A stretch of 42,667 nt of DNA, from the NCBI RefSeq assembly GCF_026130045.1, contig NZ_JAIBNX010000050.1:1-42667 (forward strand). The letters are read 5' to 3'. A program made the translations under genes and the position numbers. This DNA comes from Micromonospora sp. CPCC 205371 (GTDB lineage: Bacteria > Actinomycetota > Actinomycetes > Mycobacteriales > Micromonosporaceae). The notes under the pieces are model-generated. The model was not told the DNA's origin. It worked only from the letters and a program-made list of their open reading frames with translations, and did no database searches. Positions 1 to 7,789 of the stretch are shown piece after piece; positions within the stretch are counted from its first letter, which is position 1; each line of letters begins with the position of its first letter.

Positions 1-904
1 GCCGTCCACCTCGTGCGGCCCGGTCCAGCCCTTCGGGGTGCGCAGGACGATGACCGGCCAGCGGGGGGCGGGTGCCGTCGCCGGTGGTGCGGGCGTGCCG
101 CTGGATGGCGGCGATCTCGTCCAGCGTCCGGTCCAGGGTGCCGGCGAACTGCTGGTGCACGGTTGCGGGATCGTCACCAGAAACCACGTAGGGTTCGTAG
201 CCGAAGCCCCGCAGCATGGCGAGCAGGTCGTCGGGCGGGATGCGGTCCAGCGCCGTCGGGTTGGCGATCTTGTACCCGTTGAGGTGCAGGATCGGCAGCA
301 CCGCGCCGTCACGGGCCGGGTTGAGGTACACATTGGACAGCCAGCTCGCGGCCAGTGGGCCGGTCTCGGCCTCACCGTCACCGATCACGCAGGCGACCAG
401 CAGGTCCGGGTTGTCGAACGCGGCCCCGTAGGCGTGCATGAGCGAGTAGCCCAGCTCGCCGCCTTCGTGGATCGAGCCGGGCACCTCGGGGGCGACGTGG
501 CTGGGGATGCCGCCGGGGAAGGAGAACTGGCGGAACAGGCGGGCCATGCCGGCCTCGTCCCGGGACACCGACGGGTACAGTTCGCTGTAGGTGCCTTCCA
601 GCCAGGTGTTGGCGACCAGCGCAGGGCCGCCGTGCCCGGGGCCGGTCACGTAGATCGCGGACAGGTCGCGGGCCACGATGGCACGGTTGAGGTGTACGTA
701 GATCATGTTGAGCCCAGGGCTGGTGCCCCAATGGCCGAGCAGCCGCGGTTTGATGTGCTCGGGCGCGAGCGGTTCGCGCAGCAGCGGGTTGTCGAGCAGG
801 TAGATCTGCCCAACGGTGAGGTAGTTCGCCGCGCGCCAGTAGGCGTCCAGGCGGGCCAACTCCTCACCGGTCAACGGTGCGGCGGTGTCCAACGTCGTCT
901 CCAT
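1..904 (-). pseudogene. Phosphoketolase (XFP), 5' part, frameshifted and cut by window edge
   Basis: The enzyme would split xylulose 5-phosphate (and/or fructose 6-phosphate) with phosphate into acetyl phosphate and an aldose phosphate, using thiamine diphosphate in the cytosol. Translation from the ATG at 904 gives the family N-terminus: an [15 protein letters not shown]-type start, then [37 protein letters not shown] and [18 protein letters not shown]-like ribosome site (GGGAGAGG) lies about 9 bases before the start. At 63-68 a run of six C on the coding strand replaces the five needed to read [18 protein letters not shown], so the frame shifts by one base. The gene continues past base 1, so its C-terminal two-thirds is not visible. 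The frameshift may be a homopolymer sequencing error. It follows the alcohol dehydrogenase gene, with a hairpin between them. Confidence 0.85.
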
Positions 905-948
905 ACGGTCAGCCTCTCCCAGGTCCGCGAATGTCGCTCCGTAAACGC

Positions 949-979
949 TGATCCCCAGCCTGCGGGAGGCTGGGGATCA
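949..979 (-). terminator. Perfect 13-bp hairpin between adh and phosphoketolase genes
   Basis: TGATCCCCAGCCT at 949-961 is perfectly inverted at 967-979 around a 5-base loop. It lies between the stop of the alcohol dehydrogenase (1007) and the start of the phosphoketolase (904). Only a short T stretch (GTTT) follows on the minus strand. It probably ends or attenuates the upstream operon. Only 44 bases remain before the phosphoketolase start, so that gene may depend on read-through. Confidence 0.7.
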
Positions 980-1006
980 CGGTTAGGGCCGTTGGTCCTG
1001 GATCGA

Positions 1007-2016
1007 TCAGGGCTGTAGCACCAGGCGAGCCGGCACGCGGCTGGCCAGTACGTCGTCAATCGCTGCGTTGATCTCGTCGAGCTTGCGGACCTCGTAGATC
1101 ACCTTGGTCCGTCCGGCGGCGTGCAGCTTGAACACCGTGGCGAGGTCGTCCCGGGTGCCGACGATCGACCCGATCACCGAGATGCCCTTCAGGACCGTCT
1201 CGAAGATCGGCAACCGCATCGCGTTGTCCTTGGGCAGCGACACCAGCACCAGCCGGCCGCCGCGGCGCAGCGAGGCGTGCGCCTGCTCCAGCACCTTCGG
1301 GTCGGCGGCGAGCACCACCGCCACATCCACGCCGCCCAACGACTGCATGGCCGCGACCGGGTCGGTTGTCGCGGCGTTGACCAGCTCGGTCGCGCCGAGC
1401 GAGGCGGCCAGCCGCAGCTTCTCCTCAGTCACGTCGACGGCCACCGTCTCACCACCGAAGATCTGCGCGTACTGCTGAGCCAGATGCCCAAGCCCACCGA
1501 TGCCGAAGATCGCCACGCGTTCACCCGGCTGGACCCCGGCCACCTTGACGGCCTTGTACGTGGTCACGCCCGCGCAGGTCAGCGGCGCCGCCGCGAGTGG
1601 GTCCACGCCGTCGGGCACCGGCACCACGTATCGGGCCGACGCGACCGCGAACTCCGCGTGCGCCCCGTCGATCGAGTAGCCGGTGTTGCGCTGCGCCTCG
1701 CACAGCGTCTCCCACCCGCTCACGCAGTACTGGCAGGTGCCGCACGCCGAGCCCAGCCACGGGATCGCGACCCGGTCACCGACCGCCGGAGACGTGACCC
1801 CATCGCCGGTCTGCTCCACAATGCCCACGCCTTCGTGGCCCGGCGTGAACGGTACGGACGGTTTGACGGGCCAGTCTCCGCGCGCGGCGTGGATGTCCGT
1901 GTGGCATAGCCGCTGGCCTCGATGCGCACCAGAACCTGCCCGGGCCCCGGCTCGGGGACCGGAACGTCCCTGATCTCCAACGGTCTCTCGAAGCTCGTCA
2001 CGACCGACGCGCGCAT
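1007..2016 (-). pseudogene. Zinc-dependent alcohol dehydrogenase (AdhP-like), frameshifted
   Basis: Medium-chain, zinc-binding, NAD(P)-dependent alcohol dehydrogenase. The first frame starts at 2016 behind a strong AAGGAGGAC site and reads MRASVVTSFERPLEIRDVPV up to ...RIEASG. The frame must then change near 1909 to continue with CHTDIHAARGDWPV (catalytic zinc Cys and His), GHEGVGIVEQ, the structural-zinc cysteines in CGTCQYCVSGWETLC, and the nucleotide-binding GIGGLGHLAQQ. A single missing base (GGCTATGCC where GGCCTATGCC would be in frame) explains the break. Without it the protein would be about 336 residues, normal for AdhP. It may be a real pseudogene or a base-calling error. The start overlaps the upstream small gene by 19 bases, suggesting translational coupling. 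Confidence 0.85.
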
Positions 2017-2396
2017 CTGCGTCCTCCTTCGAATCTGGTGCTCCGCTGCGGCCACCACCGCGGCCGCCCTCGCCCGGTGGGGGAGAAGCCTCTGAGACTG
2101 ACCCAGCCGCCGTGTCCCATCCGGATGGCCCCGACCACCGGGGTCCGCCGGCGGGTTACGGCGACCACCACACCGACGATCGTCACCGCGGCGAGCGCGG
2201 CGGCGGCCAACTCGCCAACGTCGAGCACGGGGCGGTAGCGGACCCGCCCGCCGGCGACTACGAAGGCACCGACCGGGCGCGGCTTCGCCCCACCGCTGAC
2301 GACCGGTACCAGCAGCACCGGTTCCGGGCCAGCGAACTCGATCGGCGCCGCGATCGGCTCGGCCTCCGTGGCCGGGCGCACGACAGTGTCCAACAT
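1998..2396 (-). CDS. Small single-helix membrane protein of the stress operon
   Basis: A 132-residue protein of unknown function. Residues about 30-60 hold a VVPVVSGG-like and PRPVGAFVVAGGRVRYRP stretch. One hydrophobic segment (GELAAAALAAVTIVGVVVAV) follows, then an arginine cluster and a GAIRMGHGGWVSLRG motif. From memory, similar short proteins occur beside universal stress protein and nitroreductase genes in actinomycetes. It starts 18 bases after the nitroreductase stop, with an AAAGGGGA ribosome site, and its end overlaps the alcohol dehydrogenase start. The last 20 or so residues are arginine-rich and less convincing, so the true C-terminus is uncertain. Confidence 0.6.
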   Translation of the reverse strand: MLDTVVRPATEAEPIAAPIEFAGPEPVLLVPVVSGGAKPRPVGAFVVAGGRVRYRPVLDVGELAAAALAAVTIVGVVVAVTRRRTPVVGAIRMGHGGWVSLRGFSPTGRGRPRWWPQRSTRFEGGRRCARRS

Positions 2397-2414
2397 GGAC
2401 GTCCCCTTTCCGGT

Positions 2415-3377
2415 TCAGGGCTCGATGACGTCAGCGGGGTCGCGCCGCGGCGTGGGGTAGCCCGGTTGGCCGTACCCGATGCGCAGCACCATCTGCGGCG
2501 TGCCGAACCGGCCAAGCGCGGTGCGCAGGCTTTCGCGGGCGGCGGCCACCTCGATCGGCTGCGAGTGCATCGAAGCGGCCAGGCCGGCGTCCGTGACGGT
2601 CAGCAGCACCGCCTGCAGCGCCTGGCCGGCCCGGATCTGGTCGCCGGGCGAATTCGACGCGGTACCCAGCACCGCGACCAGCGGGTCGGCCTCGAAATCC
2701 CGGCCGGCGGCGCGCGGCCGGTCGCCAAACGGGCGGCCGGGGAGCAGGTCGGTGGGTTCCGGACTAGGCCCCCCAGCTGCGGCAGGCACCCCGTCGGGTG
2801 CTGGGACGTGCCGGGTCCAGCCGGACAACTCGGTGGCGTACTGCGGGTCACGGTGCAGGACCCGATGGGCGGCATGCGCGATTTCGCTCACCGCCGCGAG
2901 CGGTCCGGACCCGATAAGCAGCTCCAGCCAAGCGGCCTCCGCGCGGGCCGCTGCGATCAGACGGGCACGAGCCTCGCCCGGTACCGGGTCCGGCCAGAAC
3001 GGCAGCCGGTTGCTGTGCCGGCGCCAGATGGCCGCGTACCGGTCGCGCGCGGCAGGCGTCGCTGGGCGTGCCGGCCCCGGCCGTACCCGTGCCATCAGAT
3101 CCGGATCGGCCAGGTCCGGCCGGGCCTCGACAAGTGCGGGCGACCCCTGCACGGCGAAGGCGAGCCGCAGGTTGTAGATGGCCGCCCCGCAAGCGATACG
3201 GGCGGCCCAGCCGGATGGGTCAGAAACCGGCAGCCGGCGCGCCGGATCGGCGTACACGTCGATGCCACCCTCGCGGAGCCGGAACCGCCACGGCTGGCTG
3301 TTGTGCATCGACGGCGCCCGGATCGCGGCGGCGACCGCTTCGCGCAGATCGATCTGTGGCTGGATGGTGGTGCTCAT
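2415..3377 (-). CDS. Acg-type nitroreductase-family protein
   Basis: A 320-residue protein of the Acg (Rv2032/Rv3131-like) branch of the flavin nitroreductase fold. The family-typical RAPSMHNSQPWRFRL motif lies near residue 20. A NRLPFWPDPVP segment sits in the middle, and the C-terminus ends VLRIGYGQPGYPTPRRDPADVIEP. In mycobacteria members are induced by hypoxia through DosR, and their reaction is not firmly established. The ATG at 3377 is chosen because it overlaps the stop of the universal stress protein gene (ATGA). A longer upstream reading would run through that gene. It belongs to the leftward stress operon. Confidence 0.85.
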   Translation of the reverse strand: MSTTIQPQIDLREAVAAAIRAPSMHNSQPWRFRLREGGIDVYADPARRLPVSDPSGWAARIACGAAIYNLRLAFAVQGSPALVEARPDLADPDLMARVRPGPARPATPAARDRYAAIWRRHSNRLPFWPDPVPGEARARLIAAARAEAAWLELLIGSGPLAAVSEIAHAAHRVLHRDPQYATELSGWTRHVPAPDGVPAAAGGPSPEPTDLLPGRPFGDRPRAAGRDFEADPLVAVLGTASNSPGDQIRAGQALQAVLLTVTDAGLAASMHSQPIEVAAARESLRTALGRFGTPQMVLRIGYGQPGYPTPRRDPADVIEP

Positions 3378-4228
3378 CGTGGTACTCCCGTGGGTGGGAC
3401 GACCGCGACCGGGCCGGCGGCCCGATCGACGGCGCCGTGGCTGACCGAGCCCAGCAGCGCGCGGGCCGCCACGCCGTGGCCACGGGCGCCGAGCACCAGC
3501 AGCCGAGCGCCGGCGGCGGCGCGAAGCAGGGCCGGCAGGGCCCGCCCGGTGTACACGGCTCGCTTGACCCGCACGTCCGGGTACTTGTGGGTCCACGGCT
3601 CGACCTGTTCAGCCAGCAGCCGCAGCCCGGCTGGATCGGTGGGAAAGTGCGTCTCCAGCATGGTGTCGTCGAACCAGAAGTCATCGGGGGCGTCGGAGGT
3701 GGCGTGCACGGCGGCGATGGGCGCCCGGTGGGCGGCCGCGTACCGGAAGGCGAACTCCAGCCCACCCGCGGAAGGCTCGGAACCATCGACGCCGACCACG
3801 ACATGGCCAGCGAACGGGCCAGACGCGCCCGCGACCGACCGCACCACGACCGTCGGGACGGCAACGTGCCCCAGCAGCCGGTGCGTGGTCTCCCGCCAGC
3901 CGCTACCGCTCGGCGCCCCGAGGACCAGCAAATCCGCTTCCCAGGCAGCGTCGGCCAGCAGCGCGACCGCGTGGTGCTCTGGGCGGATGCGCACGCTGAC
4001 CCGTTCGCCGCCCAGGCGGGCGCGGGTCGCGGCAACCGCGCGGGCCAGCGGCGGGTCGGCCAGTTCCAGCACAGCCATCGGCACTGCGGCGGATACCAGC
4101 CGAGCACGGACTCGGCGGGGCAGCCGTGGCAGATGACCAAGTGCCCGCCGGGCGTCGGCGGCCCAAGCGAGAGCCTGCCAGGACGTCGCGGTGCCGGCCA
4201 CGCCGACGGCGACACGCGGAACCGCCAT
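3374..4228 (-). CDS. Universal stress protein with two UspA domains
   Basis: A 284-residue cytosolic protein with two tandem UspA folds. The first (about 1-140) begins VPRVAVGVAGTATSWQALAWA. The second (about 145-284) begins HVVVGVDGSEPSAGGLEFAFRYA and ends with the ATP-loop-like LVLGARGHGVAARALLGSVSHGAV. The second domain keeps the G-x2-G-x9-G(S) pattern and probably binds ATP. The first is more diverged. An in-frame ATG at 4249 also exists, but MAVPRVAVG at 4228 fits the family start. It is the first gene of the leftward stress operon, with a DosR-like palindrome about 90 bases upstream. Confidence 0.85.
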   Translation of the reverse strand: MAVPRVAVGVAGTATSWQALAWAADARRALGHLPRLPRRVRARLVSAAVPMAVLELADPPLARAVAATRARLGGERVSVRIRPEHHAVALLADAAWEADLLVLGAPSGSGWRETTHRLLGHVAVPTVVVRSVAGASGPFAGHVVVGVDGSEPSAGGLEFAFRYAAAHRAPIAAVHATSDAPDDFWFDDTMLETHFPTDPAGLRLLAEQVEPWTHKYPDVRVKRAVYTGRALPALLRAAAGARLLVLGARGHGVAARALLGSVSHGAVDRAAGPVAVVPPTGVPR

Positions 4229-4317
4229 CGCCCTCACCGCCTTCCACACTGGCCCGCCACCAGGTCGGCGCGAGCTCCTCCTGGCACCACACTGCCGCGC
4301 GCTGGCGCGGCCGCGCA

Positions 4318-4331
4318 GGGCCAGAAGTCCC
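4318..4331 (-). promoter_or_regulatory. DosR/DevR-like box
   Basis: On the minus strand the sequence reads GGGACTTCTGGCCC. This matches 11 of 14 positions of the core DosR consensus GGGACTWWAGTCCC, including both outer half-sites. It lies about 90 bases upstream of the universal stress protein start, facing the operon whose genes are typical DosR/DevR targets. The assignment rests on the motif and the gene content. No DosR gene is in the window, and a chance match in GC-rich DNA remains possible. Confidence 0.45.
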
Positions 4332-4483
4332 GACGGTCCGGGCAGGTAAGCACACGCTGGGCTCTCGCGGCACCTCAGGCGCGGTCAGTCTCGGAGCGTG
4401 GCGACGACTCCTTTACTCGGCCGGTTTATGCTTCAGACGACCTGGGCAAATGTGCGCGAGCATGCCGCTGGGCCACCGGACTA
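4332..4483. other. Intergenic stretch with no recognised gene
   Basis: These 150 bases separate the DosR-like box from the tRNA-Pro fragment. No coding potential or RNA could be supported. CGGAGCGTGGCG near 4392-4403 faintly resembles the 5' end of a tRNA-Pro. However, it is some 90 bases from the anticodon loop and cannot form the D-arm, so it is not called. Confidence 0.4.
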
Positions 4484-4525
4484 CTGGGGGTCAAGGGGTC
4501 GTCGGTTCGAATCCGGCCGTCCCGA
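4484..4525 (+). other. 3' half of tRNA-Pro(GGG); likely attachment-site scar
   Basis: The fragment starts exactly with the anticodon loop CTGGGGG (anticodon GGG) at 4484-4490. The 3' anticodon strand TCAAG and the variable region GGGTC follow. A complete T arm comes next (GTCGG, TTCGAAT, CCGGC at 4501-4517), then the 3' acceptor strand CGTCCCG and discriminator A at 4525. The bases before 4484 (ending GGACTA) cannot pair with TCAAG, and nothing at the right distance pairs with the acceptor strand, so the 5' half is missing. Actinomycete integrative elements often recombine within the 3' half of tRNA genes, including tRNA-Pro. No integrase or second copy was seen in this window. Confidence 0.7.
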
Positions 4526-4669
4526 CAGCGCGAGGGGTTTCCGCAGGACAGCGACTTGCGGGAGCCCTCTTTTCGTTGCTCGGCATGAATGCCCGGTTCC
4601 TGCGGGACTGTGGGCGCGCGGCCGCAAGACACGCCGGGCACCGGCCGGAGGGGCGGTCGTGACGCGAAG

Positions 4670-4705
4670 CGAGGCACCCTCCCGCAGAGCCGCGAGGGTG
4701 CCTCG
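4670..4705. terminator. Perfect 12-bp hairpin downstream of the xyloglucanase gene
   Basis: CGAGGCACCCTC at 4670-4681 is perfectly inverted at 4694-4705 around a 12-base loop. It lies 43 bases past the stop of the leftward GH74 gene and is the likely terminator for it. There is no strong T tract on either strand, as is common in high-GC actinomycetes. Confidence 0.7.
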
Positions 4706-4747
4706 TTCATCCACCTGGGCTGGTTCGGCGATCCAACCTAGGCGGTA

Positions 4748-7426
4748 CTACGGTTTGCGGCTGCAGCTCACCGTGGGCGGGTTGTTGGCTCCGTTCCAGT
4801 TGCCCACGAACCCGAACGTCGCTGTCTGGCCGGGTGGCAGCGCGCCGTTCCAGCTCTCGTTGAGGACGGTGTACGGACTGCTGCCGGGGATCGTGGTCCG
4901 GCCGCCCCAGATCTGGGACAGGGTCTGGCCGTTGGGGAAGGTCATGGTCACGGTCCAGCTCGTGGTGCCGGTCGCTGCGGTGTTGGTGACCCGGACCTCG
5001 CCCTGGAAGCCGCCGCGACCGGTGCCCCACTGGCCGATCCGCGAATACGTGGCCGAGCAGCCATCCGTGCCCGTCGGCGGCGGCGAGGTTGTCGTTGGTG
5101 GTTGGGACGTCGGCGTGGGTGGTTGGGACGTGGCGGTTGTCGGTGGACGCGTTGGCGTGGTGCTCGTCGGCGGACCGGTGGGGTCGGCCACGAGGACGCC
5201 GCGCCCGTCGGTGCCGAGATACACGCGGCCGTAGACGTTCGGGTCACCGGTGATGGCCTGGCCGGCGTTGCCGTATTGGTGCTGGTCGTCGTTGATCCGC
5301 ACCCAGCTGACGCCCGCGTCGTCGGACCGGTACACGCCCCGGACACCGTCGATGGTGGCCATCGTGTACAGCGCCTGGTTGGTGCGGCCGGGAGCCGGCG
5401 CGCCGAATCCGACGCTCACCGCGCTTGAGCTCGCCGCGATCTTGTTGAACGTCGAGCCGGAGTTGGTCGAGTGGTGGATGCCGGTGTCGCTGGCGAGCCA
5501 GATGTCGCCCTCGACGCCGGGCATTGTCTTGAACTGGCCGGTCGAGCCGAGGCCGGTCGCGGCCGCGGTGAAGCTCTGCCCGCCGTTGGTGCTCACGTAG
5601 AACGTGCCGCCCGAGAACCCGTAGAACTTGTTGGGGTTGACCCGGTCGGCTTCGACCCGGGCCTGGTTGGGCAGGCCGCTGGATGGGCTGAACGAGCCGC
5701 CCACACTGGTGGAGAAGAACACGCCCGCGTTCTCGCTGCTCCACACGACGCGGCTGGCGTTGGCGTTCATGGCCACGTGTCCGCGTTGGGCGCCGTCGGG
5801 CACGCTGCCGGTGAACCAGTTCGCTCCGGCGTCGGTGGAGTACGCGATGTTCGCCGAGTTCGTCCGGTCGGTCTGGCCGACGCGGACCATCCACATCGGG
5901 TTGCCCTCGGCGTAGTCGAGGCTGGTGACCGCGCCCATGAACGGCGTGTACATCAGGGCCGGGACGGCGTTGAGGTTCGTGTGCCGGAACCCTCCGATGT
6001 CGAGCAGGCCGGAGAACAGCGGTCCGCTCGGGTGGCTCACCAGATCGGTGACGACGCTCGACTCCATGGCTCGCACCATCGGCACCAGGTTGACCGTGCC
6101 GCCGGTGTCCAGCGCGGTCAGGTTCGTCGTGCCATAGACGGAGGCGCCGCCGTACATCATCCGGTTGGAGTTGAACGGGTCGATCTCCAGCGCCTCGGTC
6201 ATCCAGCCGAGCTTGGGCGCCTGCTCCGGCGGCGAGGGTTGGGCGGCGTAGGTCAGCCACGGTACCGAGCTGATGTCGAGGTTGTAGTGGTTGGTGCGGT
6301 TCCCGTTCGTGTAGTCCCAGAAGGACCGCCACGTCGCGCCGGCGTCGGTGCTGCGGAAGATGAACGTGTCCGGCCACCACGAGCTGTAGCCGGTGACCAT
6401 GACGGTGTTCGGGGCCTGCTTGTCGATGGACAGGCCGGAGAAGCCGTACCAGTTGTCGCCGCCGCCCGGCGTGGGCGGGGTGATGTCGGTCCAGGCGCCG
6501 GTGGAGATCTGGTACCTCGAGACCGCGCCGGTGCCGCCGTCGTACGGGCCGCCCTTGTCGCTGGTCGCGATGTACAGCGCGCCGCCGGCGACCTCGCCCT
6601 GGTGGGCGAACGCGCCGGTCGGCTGGCCGGCGACCCGCTCCCATGTGGACCCGCCGTCGGTGGAGCGGTACACGGTGTTCTGCAGGTCCGCCACGCCCAC
6701 GTAGATGCCGGGCGTGGTGCGGCCGGAGGTCCCGCTGGCCTTGTCGAACGCGACCCACACCACGCCCTGGTTGAACGTCAGGTACTGGTTGGGGTCGGCC
6801 GGGTCCTGCACGTAGTTGCCGGCGTTGGGGAAGTTCGTGACCTGCGACCAGGTCACGCCGGCGTCGGTGCTGCGCCACAGGCCCTGACCGGCCTCGGCGC
6901 CGAAGTACAGCACGTTGTTGTTGTTCGGGTCCACGGCCAGGCGTTCGCCCATGCCCCGGCCGGGCATGTTGCCGCCCACCTTGAACGGCAGCTCGGTGAC
7001 CTGCCACGTGGTGCCCCGGTCGGCGGAGCGCAGGATCGCGCCGTTGTTGGGGTCCCAGCTGTTGAGGTACATCCCCACGGCGGCGTACACCCGGGCCGGG
7101 TTGACCGGGTCGCTGGCCAGGCTCAGCACGCCGTTCCAGCCCCAGCGATCCCATCCGACCCAGTCCAGCAAGGGCGTCCAGCTGCTCGTGCTCTGATTCC
7201 ACCGGTACGCGCCGCCGACGTCGGTGCGCGCGTAGATGAGGTTCCGTTCGGTCGGGTTGAAGACGATGCCGGAGACGAATCCGCCTGCGTCGAGGCGAAC
7301 GTTCTTCCAGGAGTACGGCACGGACGGGGCGGCACTGGCGCTCGGGACATTCACCGTGACCAGAGCGACCGCCGCCGCGCCCGCGGCCAACGCGACTGAC
7401 AGCGCGCCGGCGAGCTTCTCGCGCAT
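4748..7426 (-). CDS. Secreted GH74 xyloglucanase with C-terminal CBM2
   Basis: An 892-residue secreted endo-beta-1,4-glucanase, probably cutting xyloglucan. The signal peptide spans about 1-32 (MREKLAGALSVALAAG... to SASA). Twin beta-propellers cover about 33-760, with many sialidase-like repeats (RSTDAGVTW, RSTDGGSTW, RSDDAGVSW). The Asp in ARTDVGGAYRW and the Asp in LLDIGGFRH match the two GH74 catalytic acids. A Pro/Thr/Ser linker follows, then a family 2 carbohydrate-binding module ending PPTVSCSRKP, with tryptophans in QIWGG, ESWNG and GNWNG. The ATG at 7426 is chosen over 7633 because it begins the signal peptide and has a GGAAGGA ribosome site. The promoter and a CebR-like box lie about 190-235 bases upstream. 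Confidence 0.93.
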   Translation of the reverse strand: MREKLAGALSVALAAGAAAVALVTVNVPSASAAPSVPYSWKNVRLDAGGFVSGIVFNPTERNLIYARTDVGGAYRWNQSTSSWTPLLDWVGWDRWGWNGVLSLASDPVNPARVYAAVGMYLNSWDPNNGAILRSADRGTTWQVTELPFKVGGNMPGRGMGERLAVDPNNNNVLYFGAEAGQGLWRSTDAGVTWSQVTNFPNAGNYVQDPADPNQYLTFNQGVVWVAFDKASGTSGRTTPGIYVGVADLQNTVYRSTDGGSTWERVAGQPTGAFAHQGEVAGGALYIATSDKGGPYDGGTGAVSRYQISTGAWTDITPPTPGGGDNWYGFSGLSIDKQAPNTVMVTGYSSWWPDTFIFRSTDAGATWRSFWDYTNGNRTNHYNLDISSVPWLTYAAQPSPPEQAPKLGWMTEALEIDPFNSNRMMYGGASVYGTTNLTALDTGGTVNLVPMVRAMESSVVTDLVSHPSGPLFSGLLDIGGFRHTNLNAVPALMYTPFMGAVTSLDYAEGNPMWMVRVGQTDRTNSANIAYSTDAGANWFTGSVPDGAQRGHVAMNANASRVVWSSENAGVFFSTSVGGSFSPSSGLPNQARVEADRVNPNKFYGFSGGTFYVSTNGGQSFTAAATGLGSTGQFKTMPGVEGDIWLASDTGIHHSTNSGSTFNKIAASSSAVSVGFGAPAPGRTNQALYTMATIDGVRGVYRSDDAGVSWVRINDDQHQYGNAGQAITGDPNVYGRVYLGTDGRGVLVADPTGPPTSTTPTRPPTTATSQPPTPTSQPPTTTSPPPTGTDGCSATYSRIGQWGTGRGGFQGEVRVTNTAATGTTSWTVTMTFPNGQTLSQIWGGRTTIPGSSPYTVLNESWNGALPPGQTATFGFVGNWNGANNPPTVSCSRKP

Positions 7427-7614
7427 GTGCGGAGTCCTTCCTTGAGGCAAGCGGATTCCGTGTGGACGGAATGGCGTGAAGCGGCGCGCCACGCACGGGC
7501 GGTCGCTGGACATCTCACCGCTCAGAGAGGCAGCGGTGACCGCCGGGCTGAGGTTGCGGCCAGCAGGACATGACGACGTTGCAGGTGATCTCCTCGGGGG
7601 TTCATAGAGATCGA

Positions 7615-7628
7615 TGGGAGCGCTACCG
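7615..7628 (-). promoter_or_regulatory. CebR/CelR-like operator
   Basis: TGGGAGCGCTACCG on the plus strand matches 12 of 14 positions of the actinomycete cellulose-utilisation operator TGGGAGCGCTCCCA. It sits just downstream of the predicted -10 of the xyloglucanase promoter, where a LacI-type repressor would block initiation. This suggests induction by cello- or xylogluco-oligosaccharides. No CebR gene is in the window. Confidence 0.7.
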
Positions 7629-7632
7629 AACA

Positions 7633-7661
7633 TCCTTAGTTAGGCGACTTATGAAAGTCAA
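7633..7661 (-). promoter_or_regulatory. Predicted promoter of the xyloglucanase gene
   Basis: On the minus strand TTGACT (7656-7661) and TAAGGA (7633-7638) are separated by 17 bases, a vegetative sigma-type layout. The CebR-like box starts about five bases after the -10. The resulting 5' leader would be about 200 bases. Confidence 0.5.
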
Positions 7662-7683
7662 TACGTAGTCGGAGCCGCCTAAC
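7639..7683. repeat. 8-bp inverted repeat around the -35 region
   Basis: GTTAGGCG at 7639-7646 is perfectly inverted as CGCCTAAC at 7676-7683, bracketing the predicted -35 element and part of the spacer. GGCGACTT also recurs near 7727. The arms could be a second regulator site for the xyloglucanase promoter. No known consensus was recognised. Confidence 0.4.
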
Positions 7684-7753
7684 ACGAAGGGGGCGCGGGT
7701 CCAGTCGGTCTCCGAAGCCGCTAAATATGGCGACTTGGGTAAGCGGCCGATCC

Positions 7754-7775
7754 GCCCCGGGCCGCGACCCGGGGC
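7754..7775 (-). terminator. 8-bp hairpin after the esterase gene
   Basis: GCCCCGGG at 7754-7761 is perfectly inverted at 7768-7775 around the loop CCGCGA. It lies 15 bases past the stop of the leftward esterase gene and would end that two-gene transcript. Confidence 0.6.
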
Positions 7776-7789
7776 GTCGCACCGGCGGG

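Noticed and set aside
2112-4136. Plus-strand open frame of 674 codons
   Set aside because: It lies opposite the nitroreductase and universal stress protein genes, has no recognisable domain, and has the Arg/Gly/Pro-rich make-up of an antisense shadow in high-GC DNA.
4392-4525. Complete tRNA-Pro with an insertion in its 5' half
   Set aside because: CGGAGCG at 4392-4398 pairs at 6 of 7 positions with the acceptor strand, but no D arm or 5' anticodon strand could be built, so the resemblance is probably chance.
5080-5160. Short direct repeats of GGTGGTTGGGACGT type
   Set aside because: They encode the Pro/Thr/Ser linker of the xyloglucanase and need no other explanation.
5244-7496. Minus-strand open frame of 750 codons inside the xyloglucanase
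   Set aside because: Arg-rich, no family motifs, and fully covered by the GH74 frame with its catalytic residues and CBM2.
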